Shown here: piece by piece, positions 8,912 to 17,416 of the stretch
Position numbering within the stretch: the stretch's first letter is position 1
How the letters are laid out: each line of letters opens with the position of its first letter
From: Alterluteimonas quercicellularis
GTDB lineage: Bacteria; Pseudomonadota; Gammaproteobacteria; Xanthomonadales; Xanthomonadaceae
Length of the DNA: 59,250 nucleotides
Direction of reading: 5' to 3'
NCBI RefSeq assembly: GCF_021191635.1
Contig: NZ_JAIWPR010000039.1
Location: 1 to 59,250 of the forward strand
The notes under the pieces: model-generated
Database searches by the model: none
Seen by the model: only the letters and a program-made list of their open reading frames with translations
Told to the model about the DNA's origin: nothing
Position numbers and translations under genes: made by a program

Positions 8912-9613
8912 CTAGAGGCCCGTCGAGGCCCCGAACAGGCGGCCGACCGCGGCGGCGGTCGCCATCGCCAGCGCGCCCCAGAACGCCACCCGGATCGCGC
9001 CGCGCGGCACCGGGGCGCCGCCGGCCCAGGCGGCCAGGCTGCCGGACAGCAGCAGGGCGAGCAGGGTGGCGGCGATCGTCGCCGCCTCCACGCGGCCGTC
9101 GGGCGCGAGCAGGGCGGCGGTCATCGGCAGCGCGGCGCCCGCGCAGAACGCCGCCGCCGATGCGCCTGCGGCCTGCAGCGGGCGGGCGCGCAGGGTGTCG
9201 GTGATGCCCAGCTCGTCGCGCGCATGCGCGCCCAGCGCATCGTGGCGCGTCAGTTGCTCGGCGACCTCGCGCGCGAGGTCCGGCGCCAGGCCGCGGGCGC
9301 GATAGATCGCGGCCAGCTCCTCCAGTTCGTCGTCGGGTTCCTGGTGCAGCTCGCGATGCTCGACGGCGAGATCGGCGCGCTCGGTGTCCGCCTGCGACTG
9401 CACCGAGACGTACTCGCCGGCGGCCATCGACATCGCGCCGGCCACGGTGCCGGCGATGCCGGCCGTGAGCACGCCCTCGTGGGCGGCGCCGGCGGCCGCC
9501 ACGCCCACCACCAGTCCGGCGATGGAGACGATGCCGTCGTTGGCGCCCAGCACCGCGGCGCGCAGCCAGCCCACGCGGCCGCTGCGGTGGCGTTCGGGGT
9601 GGCGGCTGTTCAT
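8912..9613 (-). CDS. VIT1/CCC1-family membrane protein
   Basis: A 233-residue integral membrane protein. The N-terminal motif LGANDGIVSIAGLVVGVAAA followed by SMAAGEYVSVQSQAD is the signature of the VIT/CCC1 family, known as Fe2+/Mn2+ transporters in yeast and plants. A hydrophilic acidic segment (about 80-140) separates the first two from the last three predicted membrane helices, as in the family's metal-binding domain. AGGAG sits 8 bases before ATG 9613. It is transcribed alone; the 218 bp upstream contain an interspersed repeat. Iron or manganese export is the family inference. Confidence 0.9.
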   Translation of the reverse strand: MNSRHPERHRSGRVGWLRAAVLGANDGIVSIAGLVVGVAAAGAAHEGVLTAGIAGTVAGAMSMAAGEYVSVQSQADTERADLAVEHRELHQEPDDELEELAAIYRARGLAPDLAREVAEQLTRHDALGAHARDELGITDTLRARPLQAAGASAAAFCAGAALPMTAALLAPDGRVEAATIAATLLALLLSGSLAAWAGGAPVPRGAIRVAFWGALAMATAAAVGRLFGASTGL

Positions 9614-9749
9614 CGCAGGCTCCTGGCGGGGGAGCGCGAAGTGTGGCGCAGCCGTCGTGGCACGTGCGCGACGAATCGGTCAGCAGCCGATGCCGTGCGG
9701 GTCACATGGGAGTGCGGCAGCGAAGCGCTGCAGTACTTCGAAGCAATGC

Positions 9750-9820
9750 GGGAGCGCGCTCGCGCGCGAAGCCTCTCTCCGCTCCGGGTGGAAAGCGCAT
9801 CGCGCGCGAGCGCGCTCCTG
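9750..9820. repeat. interspersed inverted repeat (GGAGCGCGC type), copy 1
   Basis: Left arm GGAGCGCGCTCGCGCGCGA (9751-9769) and right arm TCGCGCGCGAGCGCGCTCC (9800-9818) flank a 30-bp loop. It lies between the VIT gene and a small lipoprotein gene and forms a strong hairpin. It belongs to the same family as the other copies listed below. Confidence 0.85.
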
Positions 9821-9831
9821 CGAAGAAGCGG

Positions 9832-10110
9832 CTAGCGCAGGCCGCCGGTTCGGGGCATCCGGTTCAGTTCGTCGATGACCGGCTTCGGCGCGCGCAGGCG
9901 GATCTGCACCGGGAACGACTCCTGCACGACGACGTCGTGCACCACGCCGCGCTTCTCCAGTTCCATGACCCGGGCCAGCACCGGATCGGGAGTCTCCGCG
10001 CTGCCCACGATGGTCGCGCTCTCCAGCGGTCCCTGTTGCGCGGTCGGCTGCTTGTTGTCGAGGCCGCAGCCCGCGAGCAGGAACGCTGCGATCAAAGCCG
10101 TCTTCATCAT
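9832..10110 (-). CDS. small lipoprotein of unknown function
   Basis: A 92-residue protein with an N-terminal signal and lipobox LLAGC just before GLDNKQ, so probably lipid-anchored. The rest is hydrophilic with a short predicted helix (DPVLARVMELEKRGVVHDVVVQ) and no family I recognise. Two adjacent ATG codons (10110, 10107) follow GAGGCGAAG. It lies 81 bp downstream of the secreted V8-like protease on the same strand and may be co-transcribed; a role with the protease (for example inhibitor or accessory) would be pure conjecture. Confidence 0.7.
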   Translation of the reverse strand: MMKTALIAAFLLAGCGLDNKQPTAQQGPLESATIVGSAETPDPVLARVMELEKRGVVHDVVVQESFPVQIRLRAPKPVIDELNRMPRTGGLR

Positions 10111-10191
10111 CGTTCTTCGCCTCGTGCGTCGCAAAGGGAGCGGAAGCGCGGCGAACCGCGCTCCCGCCGGTTCCGGATCAGCGCCCGCCGG

Positions 10192-11175
10192 TCACGGGTA
10201 GGTGGCGATCCAGTTCTGCAGCGTGTTGTACACCGTGCTGGTCAGCCGCGTCCCGCAGTTTTGCGTGGACGAGCCCGTCGTATGGACGCCGCGGACGACG
10301 TTGCCGGTGTCGGCGATGCCGCTGCCGCTCTGCCCGCCCGTGGTGTCGATGGTGTAGCACAGCCGGAACGAGCCGCTGGTCGACACCGGGCCGGAATGCG
10401 TCCACATGGTGCCGAACGGCTTGTCGCCCGGGTAGCCGGTGATGCTGTGGGTACCGCCCGAGTAGACGCCCCAGCCGGCGTTGCCGCCGTGGGCCGGCGA
10501 GGTAAGCACGATCAGCGCGTAGTCGTAGTCGAAGTTGCCGGTGGTGTGCCAGGCCGTGGTCGTGACGGCGGTGGCCCAGGTCCTCGTTCCCCAGGGCTGG
10601 GAGCTGCCGTTCTGCGCCACCGTGAAGTCGAGCGCGGAATAGAAGCTGCCGGCGCCGTTGGAGACGCAGTGGCCGGCGGTGAGGACGTGCTTCGGGGTGA
10701 TCAGCGTGCCGGTGCAGCCGACCGCGATGCGGCCGATGTGCCAGTACGGCGAGACGGTGGTGGTGGTCACCTGCACCCGGTCGTCGGTGCCGATGATTGC
10801 CTTGGGCGTCAGCAGGTCGCGGCCGTCGACGGTCGGCTGCGACGGCGGCGCTCCGGGCGACGAGGGCGTGCGGCCCAGGATCTCCAGCGCGCGGATCGCC
10901 TCCTCGAGCAGCGCGACGTCCTCCGGATCGATGCCGGACTCGTACACGTCGCCGTTGGGGGTGACCGCGACCGCGCTCAGGCCCGCGGCCCTTTCCTGCG
11001 GGGTCTGCTGGCGGGCGTAGGTGACGACGCCCCGGTCCGGGACCACGCCCGTCACCAGGTTCTCGCCGTGGATGAAGCGTGCTTTCTGGGCGGACTTCAC
11101 GAAGGAGGATTCCTCCGCGTTCGCCATCGGGGCCGAGATCAGCAACACCAGCCCCAGTGCGGCCAGACTTTTCAT
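10192..11175 (-). CDS. secreted trypsin-fold serine protease, V8/glutamyl-endopeptidase-like
   Basis: A 327-residue precursor. ATG 11175 has AAGGAG seven bases upstream and begins a clean signal peptide ending PMANA (residue 20). Residues 21-~125 look like a propeptide (contains IHGENLVTGVVPDRG). The catalytic triad is H169 (LTAGHC), D218 (DYALIVL) and S283 (GGQSGSG). The serine loop GQSGSG instead of trypsin's GDSGGP is typical of the S1B V8-like endopeptidases. Cysteines 154/170 and 273/307 could form two disulfides. Function: extracellular protein degradation. A CRP/Clp-like site lies about 450 bp upstream. Confidence 0.9.
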   Translation of the reverse strand: MKSLAALGLVLLISAPMANAEESSFVKSAQKARFIHGENLVTGVVPDRGVVTYARQQTPQERAAGLSAVAVTPNGDVYESGIDPEDVALLEEAIRALEILGRTPSSPGAPPSQPTVDGRDLLTPKAIIGTDDRVQVTTTTVSPYWHIGRIAVGCTGTLITPKHVLTAGHCVSNGAGSFYSALDFTVAQNGSSQPWGTRTWATAVTTTAWHTTGNFDYDYALIVLTSPAHGGNAGWGVYSGGTHSITGYPGDKPFGTMWTHSGPVSTSGSFRLCYTIDTTGGQSGSGIADTGNVVRGVHTTGSSTQNCGTRLTSTVYNTLQNWIATYP

Positions 11176-11210
11176 AACGAACTCCTTGTTGGTCGGATAC
11201 TCCATGGGAA

Positions 11211-11600
11211 TCACGCCGGCAGAGCGCGTCCTGCGCCTTGCCGGCACGTCCGGCCCGGCACATGCCCGGGCCGGTTTCCGAGGCGGGAGCACCTGCGTGC
11301 CCGCCTCGGTGGCGCGGCCTTCCCTGGCCGCGCACGCGGGGCGCCGTCGGGCGCCCGGCTGTTTCGTGGGTGCGGCGCTCCGGCGCGTGCGCAGGCCCGC
11401 ACGATGCCGCTGGCCCGGCCGCGGCCATAGCGGCCGGCCCGCAGGCGGGTCCGGGCATGCCGGCCGGCGCGTTCGGCGTCGAAGGAGTTCGATGGCGTCA
11501 TCCGTGGTCGCCTCCGGTCGGGCGTGGCGGGATCGCCAGCCGACGGAATGAGGGCCTGGGCGTCCGGCCGATGCGGAGGGATGCCCGTCCCAGGCGGCAT
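11211..11600 (-). CDS. possible small Arg/Pro-rich protein upstream of the protease
   Basis: A 129-codon minus-strand frame. The only positive evidence is an excellent ribosome site: AAGGAG seven bases before ATG 11600, and its end 35 bp before the protease start. The predicted protein is rich in Arg, Pro, Ala and Gly with no recognisable domain, and third-position GC is lower than in neighbouring real genes. It may be a leader ORF, a decayed gene or chance. Confidence 0.3.
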   Translation of the reverse strand: MPPGTGIPPHRPDAQALIPSAGDPATPDRRRPRMTPSNSFDAERAGRHARTRLRAGRYGRGRASGIVRACARAGAPHPRNSRAPDGAPRARPGKAAPPRRARRCSRLGNRPGHVPGRTCRQGAGRALPA

Positions 11601-11627
11601 CTAGTACTCCTTCGGGTGCTTGTATTT

Positions 11628-11643
11628 TGTGACTTTCGTCTCA
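11628..11643. promoter_or_regulatory. CRP/Clp-like binding site
   Basis: TGTGA-N6-TCTCA, one mismatch from the CRP-family consensus TGTGA-N6-TCACA. The same spaced motif with matching flanks recurs at 56609-56624. Xanthomonads use the CRP homologue Clp to control extracellular enzymes; binding here is inferred. Confidence 0.45.
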
Positions 11644-11785
11644 TTTGATCGAAGGCCCGCCGGGGCGTGCCCATACAGCGTCCATCGCGAACGCATTCAG
11701 GGGTCTCGGTTCGCACCGGCCCGCACCCGCGTTGGGTCTTGGCGACGCGATGCACAATCCCCATGCCTCCCCGGGATGCAGCCCG

Positions 11786-12368
11786 ATGGCGAGCGACAGG
11801 ATCGACTTCAAGCGGACGCTCGACGCCTACCGCGCGACGCGGGGGGGTTCCGCCTGCTGCAGGTGCCCGACCTGCGGTATCTGATGCTCGACGGCCACGG
11901 CGACCCCAACTCATCGCCGGCGTTCGCGGCGGCGATCGAGGCGCTCTACCCGCTGGCCTACGCGCTGAAGTTCGCCAGCAAGGATCTCGGCCGCGACTAC
12001 GTCGTCCCGCCGCTGGAAGGCCTGTGGTGGGCCGACGACATGGACGCGTTCACCGCGGCGCGCGACAAGTCGCGATGGGGCTGGACGCTGATGCGCATGG
12101 TCCACGGCTGGATCGACCGCGCGATGTTCGCCGCTGCGATCGGGCGGGCGGCGGCGAGGAAACCGGGCGCGCCCGTCGATCGCGTCCGCCTGGACACGCT
12201 GTCCGAGGGGCTGTGCGTGCAGGCGCTGCACGTCGGTGCCTTCGACGACGAGGCCGAATTGGTCGCGCGGCTGCATCGCGAGTTCGTCCCCGCGCAGGGG
12301 CTGCGCCCGAACGGCGGCGCACGCTCGTCAGGCAGCCGGTCGTGCGCGTCGCCGCGCCGGACGCGTGA
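11786..12368 (+). pseudogene. GyrI-like (AraC effector-binding) small-molecule-binding protein, frameshifted
   Basis: Similarity to GyrI-like domain proteins is split over three frames. ATG 11786 opens MASDRIDFKRTLDAYRATRG; after a run of seven G (about 11845-11851) the homologous text continues in another frame as FRLLQVPDLRYLMLDGHGDP through EFVPAQGLRPNG (about 12310). The family's next block (typically a KHHEIYLSDPRR-like segment) is absent, and the end RTLVRQPVVRVAAPDA resumes in a third frame to TGA 12366-12368. A one-base change in the G tract plus an out-of-frame deletion explain this. Intact relatives are about 200 residues and bind small ligands. Confidence 0.8.
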
Positions 12369-12464
12369 GGTCCGGGGTTCGGCCGGCCGGGGCGCGCCGG
12401 GCGTCCGATGCGCAGCGACGCGGACCGCCTCCCGCGGAACAGAGAAGGTCGCCGGGCGCGCGCG

Positions 12465-12491
12465 CTGGCATCGCGGGGCAGCGGCTATAGT
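12465..12491 (+). promoter_or_regulatory. possible promoter of gshA
   Basis: TATAGT (12486-12491) is a good -10 box about 60 bp before the TTG start; CTGGCA 15 bp upstream is a weak -35. Confidence 0.35.
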
Positions 12492-12551
12492 GCGCGCTTG
12501 CGACCGCGGGGCTGCCCGCATCGCCCCACCCACGGCCGCGAGCGCGCCCCC

Positions 12552-13916
12552 TTGTCCAGCCCCAGCCACGCCAGCGACGCCCCGATCCGCGACCGCGCCG
12601 AACTGGTGGCGGCGATCGCCTCCGGCGAGAAGCCCCGCGCGGACTGGCGCATCGGCACCGAGCACGAGAAGTTCGGCTTCCGCCTCGACGACCTGCGCCC
12701 GCCCGCGTTCGACGGCGAGCGCGGCATCGAGGCGCTGCTGCGGGGCCTGGCCCGCTTCGGCTGGGAGGAGGTGCGCGAAGGCGGCCGCACGGTCGCCCTG
12801 TTGCGCGCCGGCGCCTCGGTGACCCTGGAGCCGGCCGGGCAGCTGGAGCTGTCCGGCGCGCCGCTGGAGGACATCCACCAGACCTGCGAGGAGGTCAGCA
12901 CCCACCTGCTGGAGGTCAAGACCGTCGCCGACGATCTGCGGCTGGGCTTCCTGGGGATGGGCTTCCAGCCCAAGTGGCGCCGCGACGAGATGCCGTGGAT
13001 GCCCAAGGGCCGCTACCGGATCATGCGCGACTACATGCCCAAGGTCGGCGGCCTGGGGCTGGACATGATGACGCGCACCTGCACCGTGCAGGTCAACCTC
13101 GACTACGCCAGCGAAGCCGACATGGCGAAGAAGTTCCGCGTCTCGCTGGCGCTGCAGCCGATCGCCACCGCGCTGTTCGCCGATTCGCCGTTCACCGAAG
13201 GCCGGCCCAACGGCTACCTCAGCTACCGCTCGCAGATCTGGACCGACACCGACGCCGACCGCACCGGCATGCTCGACTTCGTGTTCGAGGACGGCTTCGG
13301 CTACGAGCGCTACGTCGACTACCTGCTCGACGTGCCGATGTACTTCGCCTACCGCGACGGCACCTACGTCGACGCCAGCGGGCAGAGCTTCCGCGACTTC
13401 ATGCGCGGGACGCTGCCGGCCCTGCCGGGCGAACTGCCGACCCTGCGCGACTGGTCCGACCACATGACCACCGCGTTCCCGGAAGTGCGGCTGAAGAAGT
13501 ACCTGGAGATGCGCGGCGCCGACAGCGGGCCGTGGAACCGCATCTGCGCGTTGCCCGCGTTCTGGGTCGGACTGCTCTACGACGATGCCGCGCTCGACGC
13601 CGCCTGGGACCTGGTGCGCGACTTCAGCCTGGAAGAGCGCCACGCCCTGCGCGACGGCGTGCCGCGGCAGGCGCTGAAGCTGCCCTTCCGCGGCGCGAGC
13701 GTGCGCGAACTGGCGATCGAGGCGCTGCGGATCAGCGTCGCCGGGCTGCGCCGGCGCGGCGTGCACAACGCCCACGGCGTGGACGAGACCCGATTCCTGG
13801 AACCGCTGATCGAGTTCGCCGAGGCCGGGGAGAGCCCGGCGGAGCGCAAGCTGTCGCTGTTCGCGAACGAGTGGGGCGGCGACATCGACCGGGTGTTCCG
13901 CGAGTTCGCGTACTGA
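12552..13916 (+). CDS. gshA: glutamate-cysteine ligase (GCS2/plant-type)
   Basis: A 454-residue enzyme for the first step of glutathione synthesis, ATP-dependent ligation of glutamate and cysteine. It is of the plant/alpha-proteobacterial type rather than the E. coli type: [10 protein letters not shown] near residue 34, [39 protein letters not shown] and [14 protein letters not shown] start at TTG 12552 because Xanthomonas homologues begin SSPSHA, exactly encoded after this TTG; the open frame upstream to 12408 is not similar. Glutathione made here is the cofactor of the formaldehyde operon at 20.2-22.6 kb. It is convergent with a lipoprotein gene. Confidence 0.93.
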   Translation: MSSPSHASDAPIRDRAELVAAIASGEKPRADWRIGTEHEKFGFRLDDLRPPAFDGERGIEALLRGLARFGWEEVREGGRTVALLRAGASVTLEPAGQLELSGAPLEDIHQTCEEVSTHLLEVKTVADDLRLGFLGMGFQPKWRRDEMPWMPKGRYRIMRDYMPKVGGLGLDMMTRTCTVQVNLDYASEADMAKKFRVSLALQPIATALFADSPFTEGRPNGYLSYRSQIWTDTDADRTGMLDFVFEDGFGYERYVDYLLDVPMYFAYRDGTYVDASGQSFRDFMRGTLPALPGELPTLRDWSDHMTTAFPEVRLKKYLEMRGADSGPWNRICALPAFWVGLLYDDAALDAAWDLVRDFSLEERHALRDGVPRQALKLPFRGASVRELAIEALRISVAGLRRRGVHNAHGVDETRFLEPLIEFAEAGESPAERKLSLFANEWGGDIDRVFREFAY

Positions 13917-13967
13917 CCCGGGGCCCCGGGCCGGCCGCGGTGTTGGCCGCGGCGGCCGGGCCGCCGA

Positions 13968-14447
13968 TCACATGCGGCGCGCTTCGAGGATCTTCTCGTC
14001 GGCCACCAGCTTCGGCAGCTCGTTGCGGTAGATCTCGATCTTCTCCTGCTCGTCCCACTGGATGCCGGACAGATCGCCGCGCAGTTCGTTGACGGCGCCG
14101 CGCGGCTTCGGCCAGGCGCCCATCTCGGTGTTGAGGGTGACGCGGTCGTCGGCCACGGCGATGACCTTCATCAGGCCGTAGGCGGGCTCGCCGTCGTCGG
14201 TGCCGCCGAAGTCCACGCCGGAGAAGTGGGTCAGCTCCGCCGCGTAGAGATCGCCGATCTGGGGATCGGCCAGGACCGGGTCGAGCTCCGCGGCGCTGGC
14301 CGGCGCGTCGTCGTTGCCGCCGCTCGCCGAGGCGCCCGCGTCGTTGCCGCCGCCGCTGCCGCCACCCGAGCAGGCCGCCAGGGCCAGCGCCAGGGCGCAG
14401 GCGGCCAGCATGCGCATGATCAGTGAACTACCCTGTGGGTTCGACAT
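13968..14447 (-). CDS. lipoprotein of unknown function
   Basis: A 159-residue protein from ATG 14447 (AAGAAG upstream). The signal is followed by lipobox LAAC and a Gly/Ser/Asn-rich linker. The globular part (from about residue 55) contains GDLYAAELTHFSGVDFG, VIAVADDRVTLNTEMGAWP and WDEQEKIEIYRNEL; I recognise no named family. An internal start at 14417 is possible. It is divergent from ppc and convergent with gshA, with a GC-rich hairpin in the 51-bp gap. Confidence 0.75.
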   Translation of the reverse strand: MSNPQGSSLIMRMLAACALALALAACSGGGSGGGNDAGASASGGNDDAPASAAELDPVLADPQIGDLYAAELTHFSGVDFGGTDDGEPAYGLMKVIAVADDRVTLNTEMGAWPKPRGAVNELRGDLSGIQWDEQEKIEIYRNELPKLVADEKILEARRM

Positions 14448-14621
14448 GTCTTCTTGACCTCGTGTTGGATGGAGGGCCGGAAACGCCCGGTTCCGGCTCC
14501 GCGCGACGGCGCGTCCGGCGGCGCGAAGGATGAGGCATGGCGCCGGGGGCGGCAAGCCGAGCGCCCGGCCGGCGCGGCGGCTGCACGGCGCATGCCATCG
14601 CCCTGCGCTACTCTCGGCGCG

Positions 14622-17339
14622 ATGAACGACGCCCCCGACGCGCCGCTGCGCGAACGCCTCGATTTCGCCGAAGCCGACGACCTGCTGCGCGACGACGTGC
14701 GCCGGCTCGGCGCCCTGGTCGGCGAGATGCTGGCCGAGCAGGGCTCGCCCGCGCTGCTGGAGGAGGTGGAGGCCGTGCGCCGCGCCGCCATCGCCCGGCG
14801 CGAGGCCGGCCTGCCGGTGGAGGAACTGGCCGACCGGCTCTCGCGCATCCCGCTCGACGACGCCGAGGCGCTGGTGCGTGCGTTCGCCGCCTACTTCGGC
14901 GCGATCAACCTGGCCGAGCGGGTGCATCGCATCCGCCGCCGGCGCGACTACCAGCGCGAGGGCGGCGCGCCGCAGCCGGGCGGGCTGCACGCGGTGCTGG
15001 CGGCGCTGCGCGAGGCCGGCGTCGGCGCCGACGAGGTGCGCGCGCTGCTGGCGCGCCTGCGCATCGAGCCGGTGTTCACCGCGCATCCGACCGAGGCCAT
15101 GCGCCGCGCGCTGCTGGAGAAGGAGCGCGACATCGTGCGCCGCCTGGTGGCCGACATCGACCGCGGGCGCACCCCGGCCGAGCGCGCCTCCGACCTCGAG
15201 CGCATCCGCCAGGCGCTGACCGCGTCCTGGCAGACCTCGGAGGCGCCGCCGACCCGGCCGACCGTGGTCGACGAGATGGAGCACGTGGGCTTCTACCTGG
15301 GCGACGTGCTCTACCGCGTGCTGCCGACCTACTACCGCGCCTTCGACGAGGCGCTGCGCGCGGTCTACGGCGAGCCGGTGGAACTGCCCACCGTGCTGCG
15401 CTTCGGCACCTGGGTCGGCGGCGACATGGACGGCAACCCCAACGTCGGCGCCGACACCATCCTCGCCACCCTGGCCGCGCAGCGCGCGCAGGTGCTGGGC
15501 AACTACCGCCAGGACCTGGCCAAGCTGATGTCGGTGCTCACCCAGACCGCCGACCGCGCCGGCATCGACCCGGCGGTCGCACAGCGGCTGGAGGACTACC
15601 GGGCGCGGCTGCCCGAGGCCGCGCGCCGGCTCAAGCCGCGGCAGGCGGACATGGTCTACCGGCAGCTGCTGGACATGCTGCGCGCGCGCCTGCAGGCCAC
15701 CGACGACGAGACCGGGGCCGGCTACGCCGACGCCGCCGAGTTCATCGCCGACCTGGAACTGATCGCCGCCAGCCTGCGCCGCCACCGCGGCGAGCGCGCG
15801 GGCCTGTACGCGCTGGAGCGGGTGCTGCTGCGCGCGCGCAGCTTCGGCTTCCACCTCGCCCGCCTCGACCTGCGGCAGGACTCGGCCGTGCACGACGCCG
15901 CGATCGCCGCCCTGCTCGGCGCCGCCGACTGGGCCGAGCGCGACGTCGCCGCCCGCGCCCGCGACCTGCACGCCTGGATCGGCGGCGCCACGCCGGAGGG
16001 CGAGCCCGACGAAGCGGCCGAGCGCACGCTGGCGGTGTTCGGCGCCGTGCGCGACGCCCGCGCGCGCTACGGCGAGCACGCCTTCGGGCCCTACATCATC
16101 AGCATGAGCCGCACCGCCGCCGACGCGCTGGCGGTGCTGGCGCTGGCGCGGCGGGCCGGCTGCGTCGAGGACGGCGAAGTGCCGCTGGACGTGGCGCCGC
16201 TGTTCGAGACCGTGGACGACCTGGAGGCGGCGCCGGCGGTCATGCGCTCGCTGTTCGACGACCCGCTGTACCGCCGCCACCTGGCCGCGCGCGGCGACCG
16301 CCAGACGGTCATGCTCGGCTATTCCGACAGCGCCAAGGACGGCGGCCTGCTGGCCTCGCGCTGGGCCCTGCAGCGCACCCAGGTGGAGCTGACCGCGCTG
16401 GCCCGCGAGGCCGGCGTGCGCATCGTGTTCTTCCACGGCCGCGGCGGCTCGGTGAGCCGCGGCGGCGGCAAGACCGAGCGCGCGATCATCGCCGCCCCGC
16501 GCGGCTCGGTGGACGGCAGCCTGCGGGTGACCGAGCAGGGCGAGGTCATCCACCGCAAGTACGGCATCCGCGCGCTGGCGCTGCGCAACCTGGAGCAGAC
16601 CACCGGCGCGGTGCTGCGCGCCAGCCTGCGCCCGCGCCCGCCCGAGGCACGCGAGGCGCAATGGCGCGAGTGCATGGGCGAACTGGCCGCCGCCTCGCGC
16701 CGCCACTACCGCGCCCTGGTCCACGAGCGCGAGGACTTCGTCGCCTACTTCCGCGCCGCCACCCCGATCGACGTCATCGAGCGGCTGCAGATCGGCTCGC
16801 GGCCGTCGCGGCGGCGCGACGGCGGCATCGGCAACCTGCGCGCGATCCCGTGGGTGTTCGCCTGGTCGCAGAACCGCTCCGGCCTGACCGGCTGGTACGG
16901 CGTGGGCACGGCGTTGCGCGACGGCATCGAGCGCCGCGGGCTGGACGCGCTGCAGGCGATGGCCCGCGACTGGCCGTTCTTCGCCGCCACCCTCGACGAC
17001 ATCGAGATGCTGCTGGCCAAGTCCGACCTCGACATCTTCGAGCGCTACTCGCGGCTGGCCGGCGACGCGCACGCGGCGTTCTTCCCCGGCATCGCGGCGG
17101 AGTTCGCGCGCGCCCGCGACGCGATCCTGGCGATCAAGCAGCGCGAGTCGATCCTGGCCGACGACTACCGGCTGCGGCTGTCGATCCGCCTGCGCAATCC
17201 CTACGTGGACCCGATCAGCCTGCTGCAGGTGGAACTGCTGCGCCGCTGGCGCGCCGGCGGCAGCGCCGACGAGGCGACGCTGCGCGCGCTGATCGCCACC
17301 GTCAACGGCATCAGCGCGGGCATCCAGAACACCGGCTAG
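14622..17339 (+). CDS. ppc: phosphoenolpyruvate carboxylase
   Basis: A 905-residue PEP carboxylase, normal for the family, which converts PEP and bicarbonate to oxaloacetate to refill the TCA cycle. Conserved active-site regions are intact: VFTAHPTEAMRR (H155), GGDMDGNPNVG, LGYSDSAKDGG (catalytic Lys) and the mobile loop FFHGRGGSVSRGGG. The C-terminus ends NGISAGIQNTG, the canonical QNTG tail. ATG 14622 is the first start consistent with similarity; the open frame upstream is not. It is followed at 17352 by an interspersed repeat that may act as a terminator. Confidence 0.97.
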   Translation: MNDAPDAPLRERLDFAEADDLLRDDVRRLGALVGEMLAEQGSPALLEEVEAVRRAAIARREAGLPVEELADRLSRIPLDDAEALVRAFAAYFGAINLAERVHRIRRRRDYQREGGAPQPGGLHAVLAALREAGVGADEVRALLARLRIEPVFTAHPTEAMRRALLEKERDIVRRLVADIDRGRTPAERASDLERIRQALTASWQTSEAPPTRPTVVDEMEHVGFYLGDVLYRVLPTYYRAFDEALRAVYGEPVELPTVLRFGTWVGGDMDGNPNVGADTILATLAAQRAQVLGNYRQDLAKLMSVLTQTADRAGIDPAVAQRLEDYRARLPEAARRLKPRQADMVYRQLLDMLRARLQATDDETGAGYADAAEFIADLELIAASLRRHRGERAGLYALERVLLRARSFGFHLARLDLRQDSAVHDAAIAALLGAADWAERDVAARARDLHAWIGGATPEGEPDEAAERTLAVFGAVRDARARYGEHAFGPYIISMSRTAADALAVLALARRAGCVEDGEVPLDVAPLFETVDDLEAAPAVMRSLFDDPLYRRHLAARGDRQTVMLGYSDSAKDGGLLASRWALQRTQVELTALAREAGVRIVFFHGRGGSVSRGGGKTERAIIAAPRGSVDGSLRVTEQGEVIHRKYGIRALALRNLEQTTGAVLRASLRPRPPEAREAQWRECMGELAAASRRHYRALVHEREDFVAYFRAATPIDVIERLQIGSRPSRRRDGGIGNLRAIPWVFAWSQNRSGLTGWYGVGTALRDGIERRGLDALQAMARDWPFFAATLDDIEMLLAKSDLDIFERYSRLAGDAHAAFFPGIAAEFARARDAILAIKQRESILADDYRLRLSIRLRNPYVDPISLLQVELLRRWRAGGSADEATLRALIATVNGISAGIQNTG

Positions 17340-17351
17340 GGGTCTGGAGCC

Positions 17352-17416
17352 GTAGGAGCGCGCTTGCGCGCGACCGGGTTCCGGGGGGAAGCGGTCGCGC
17401 GCGAGCGCGCTCCTAC
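17352..17416. repeat. interspersed inverted repeat, copy 2
   Basis: GTAGGAGCGCGCTTGCGCGCGAC arm pairs with GTCGCGCGCGAGCGCGCTCC plus TAC at the other end; 65 bp in all. It sits between convergent ppc and the amidohydrolase gene, and the amidohydrolase TAG stop (17413-17415) is inside it. Confidence 0.9.

Larger units (their letters stand above)
11176..11785. other. 610-bp region between protease and GyrI pseudogene
   Basis: Only one weak small open frame (11211-11600, minus) and a CRP-like site (11628-11643) are visible. Codon third-position GC here is lower than in neighbouring genes. I see no RNA gene, repeat or terminator. Confidence 0.5.
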
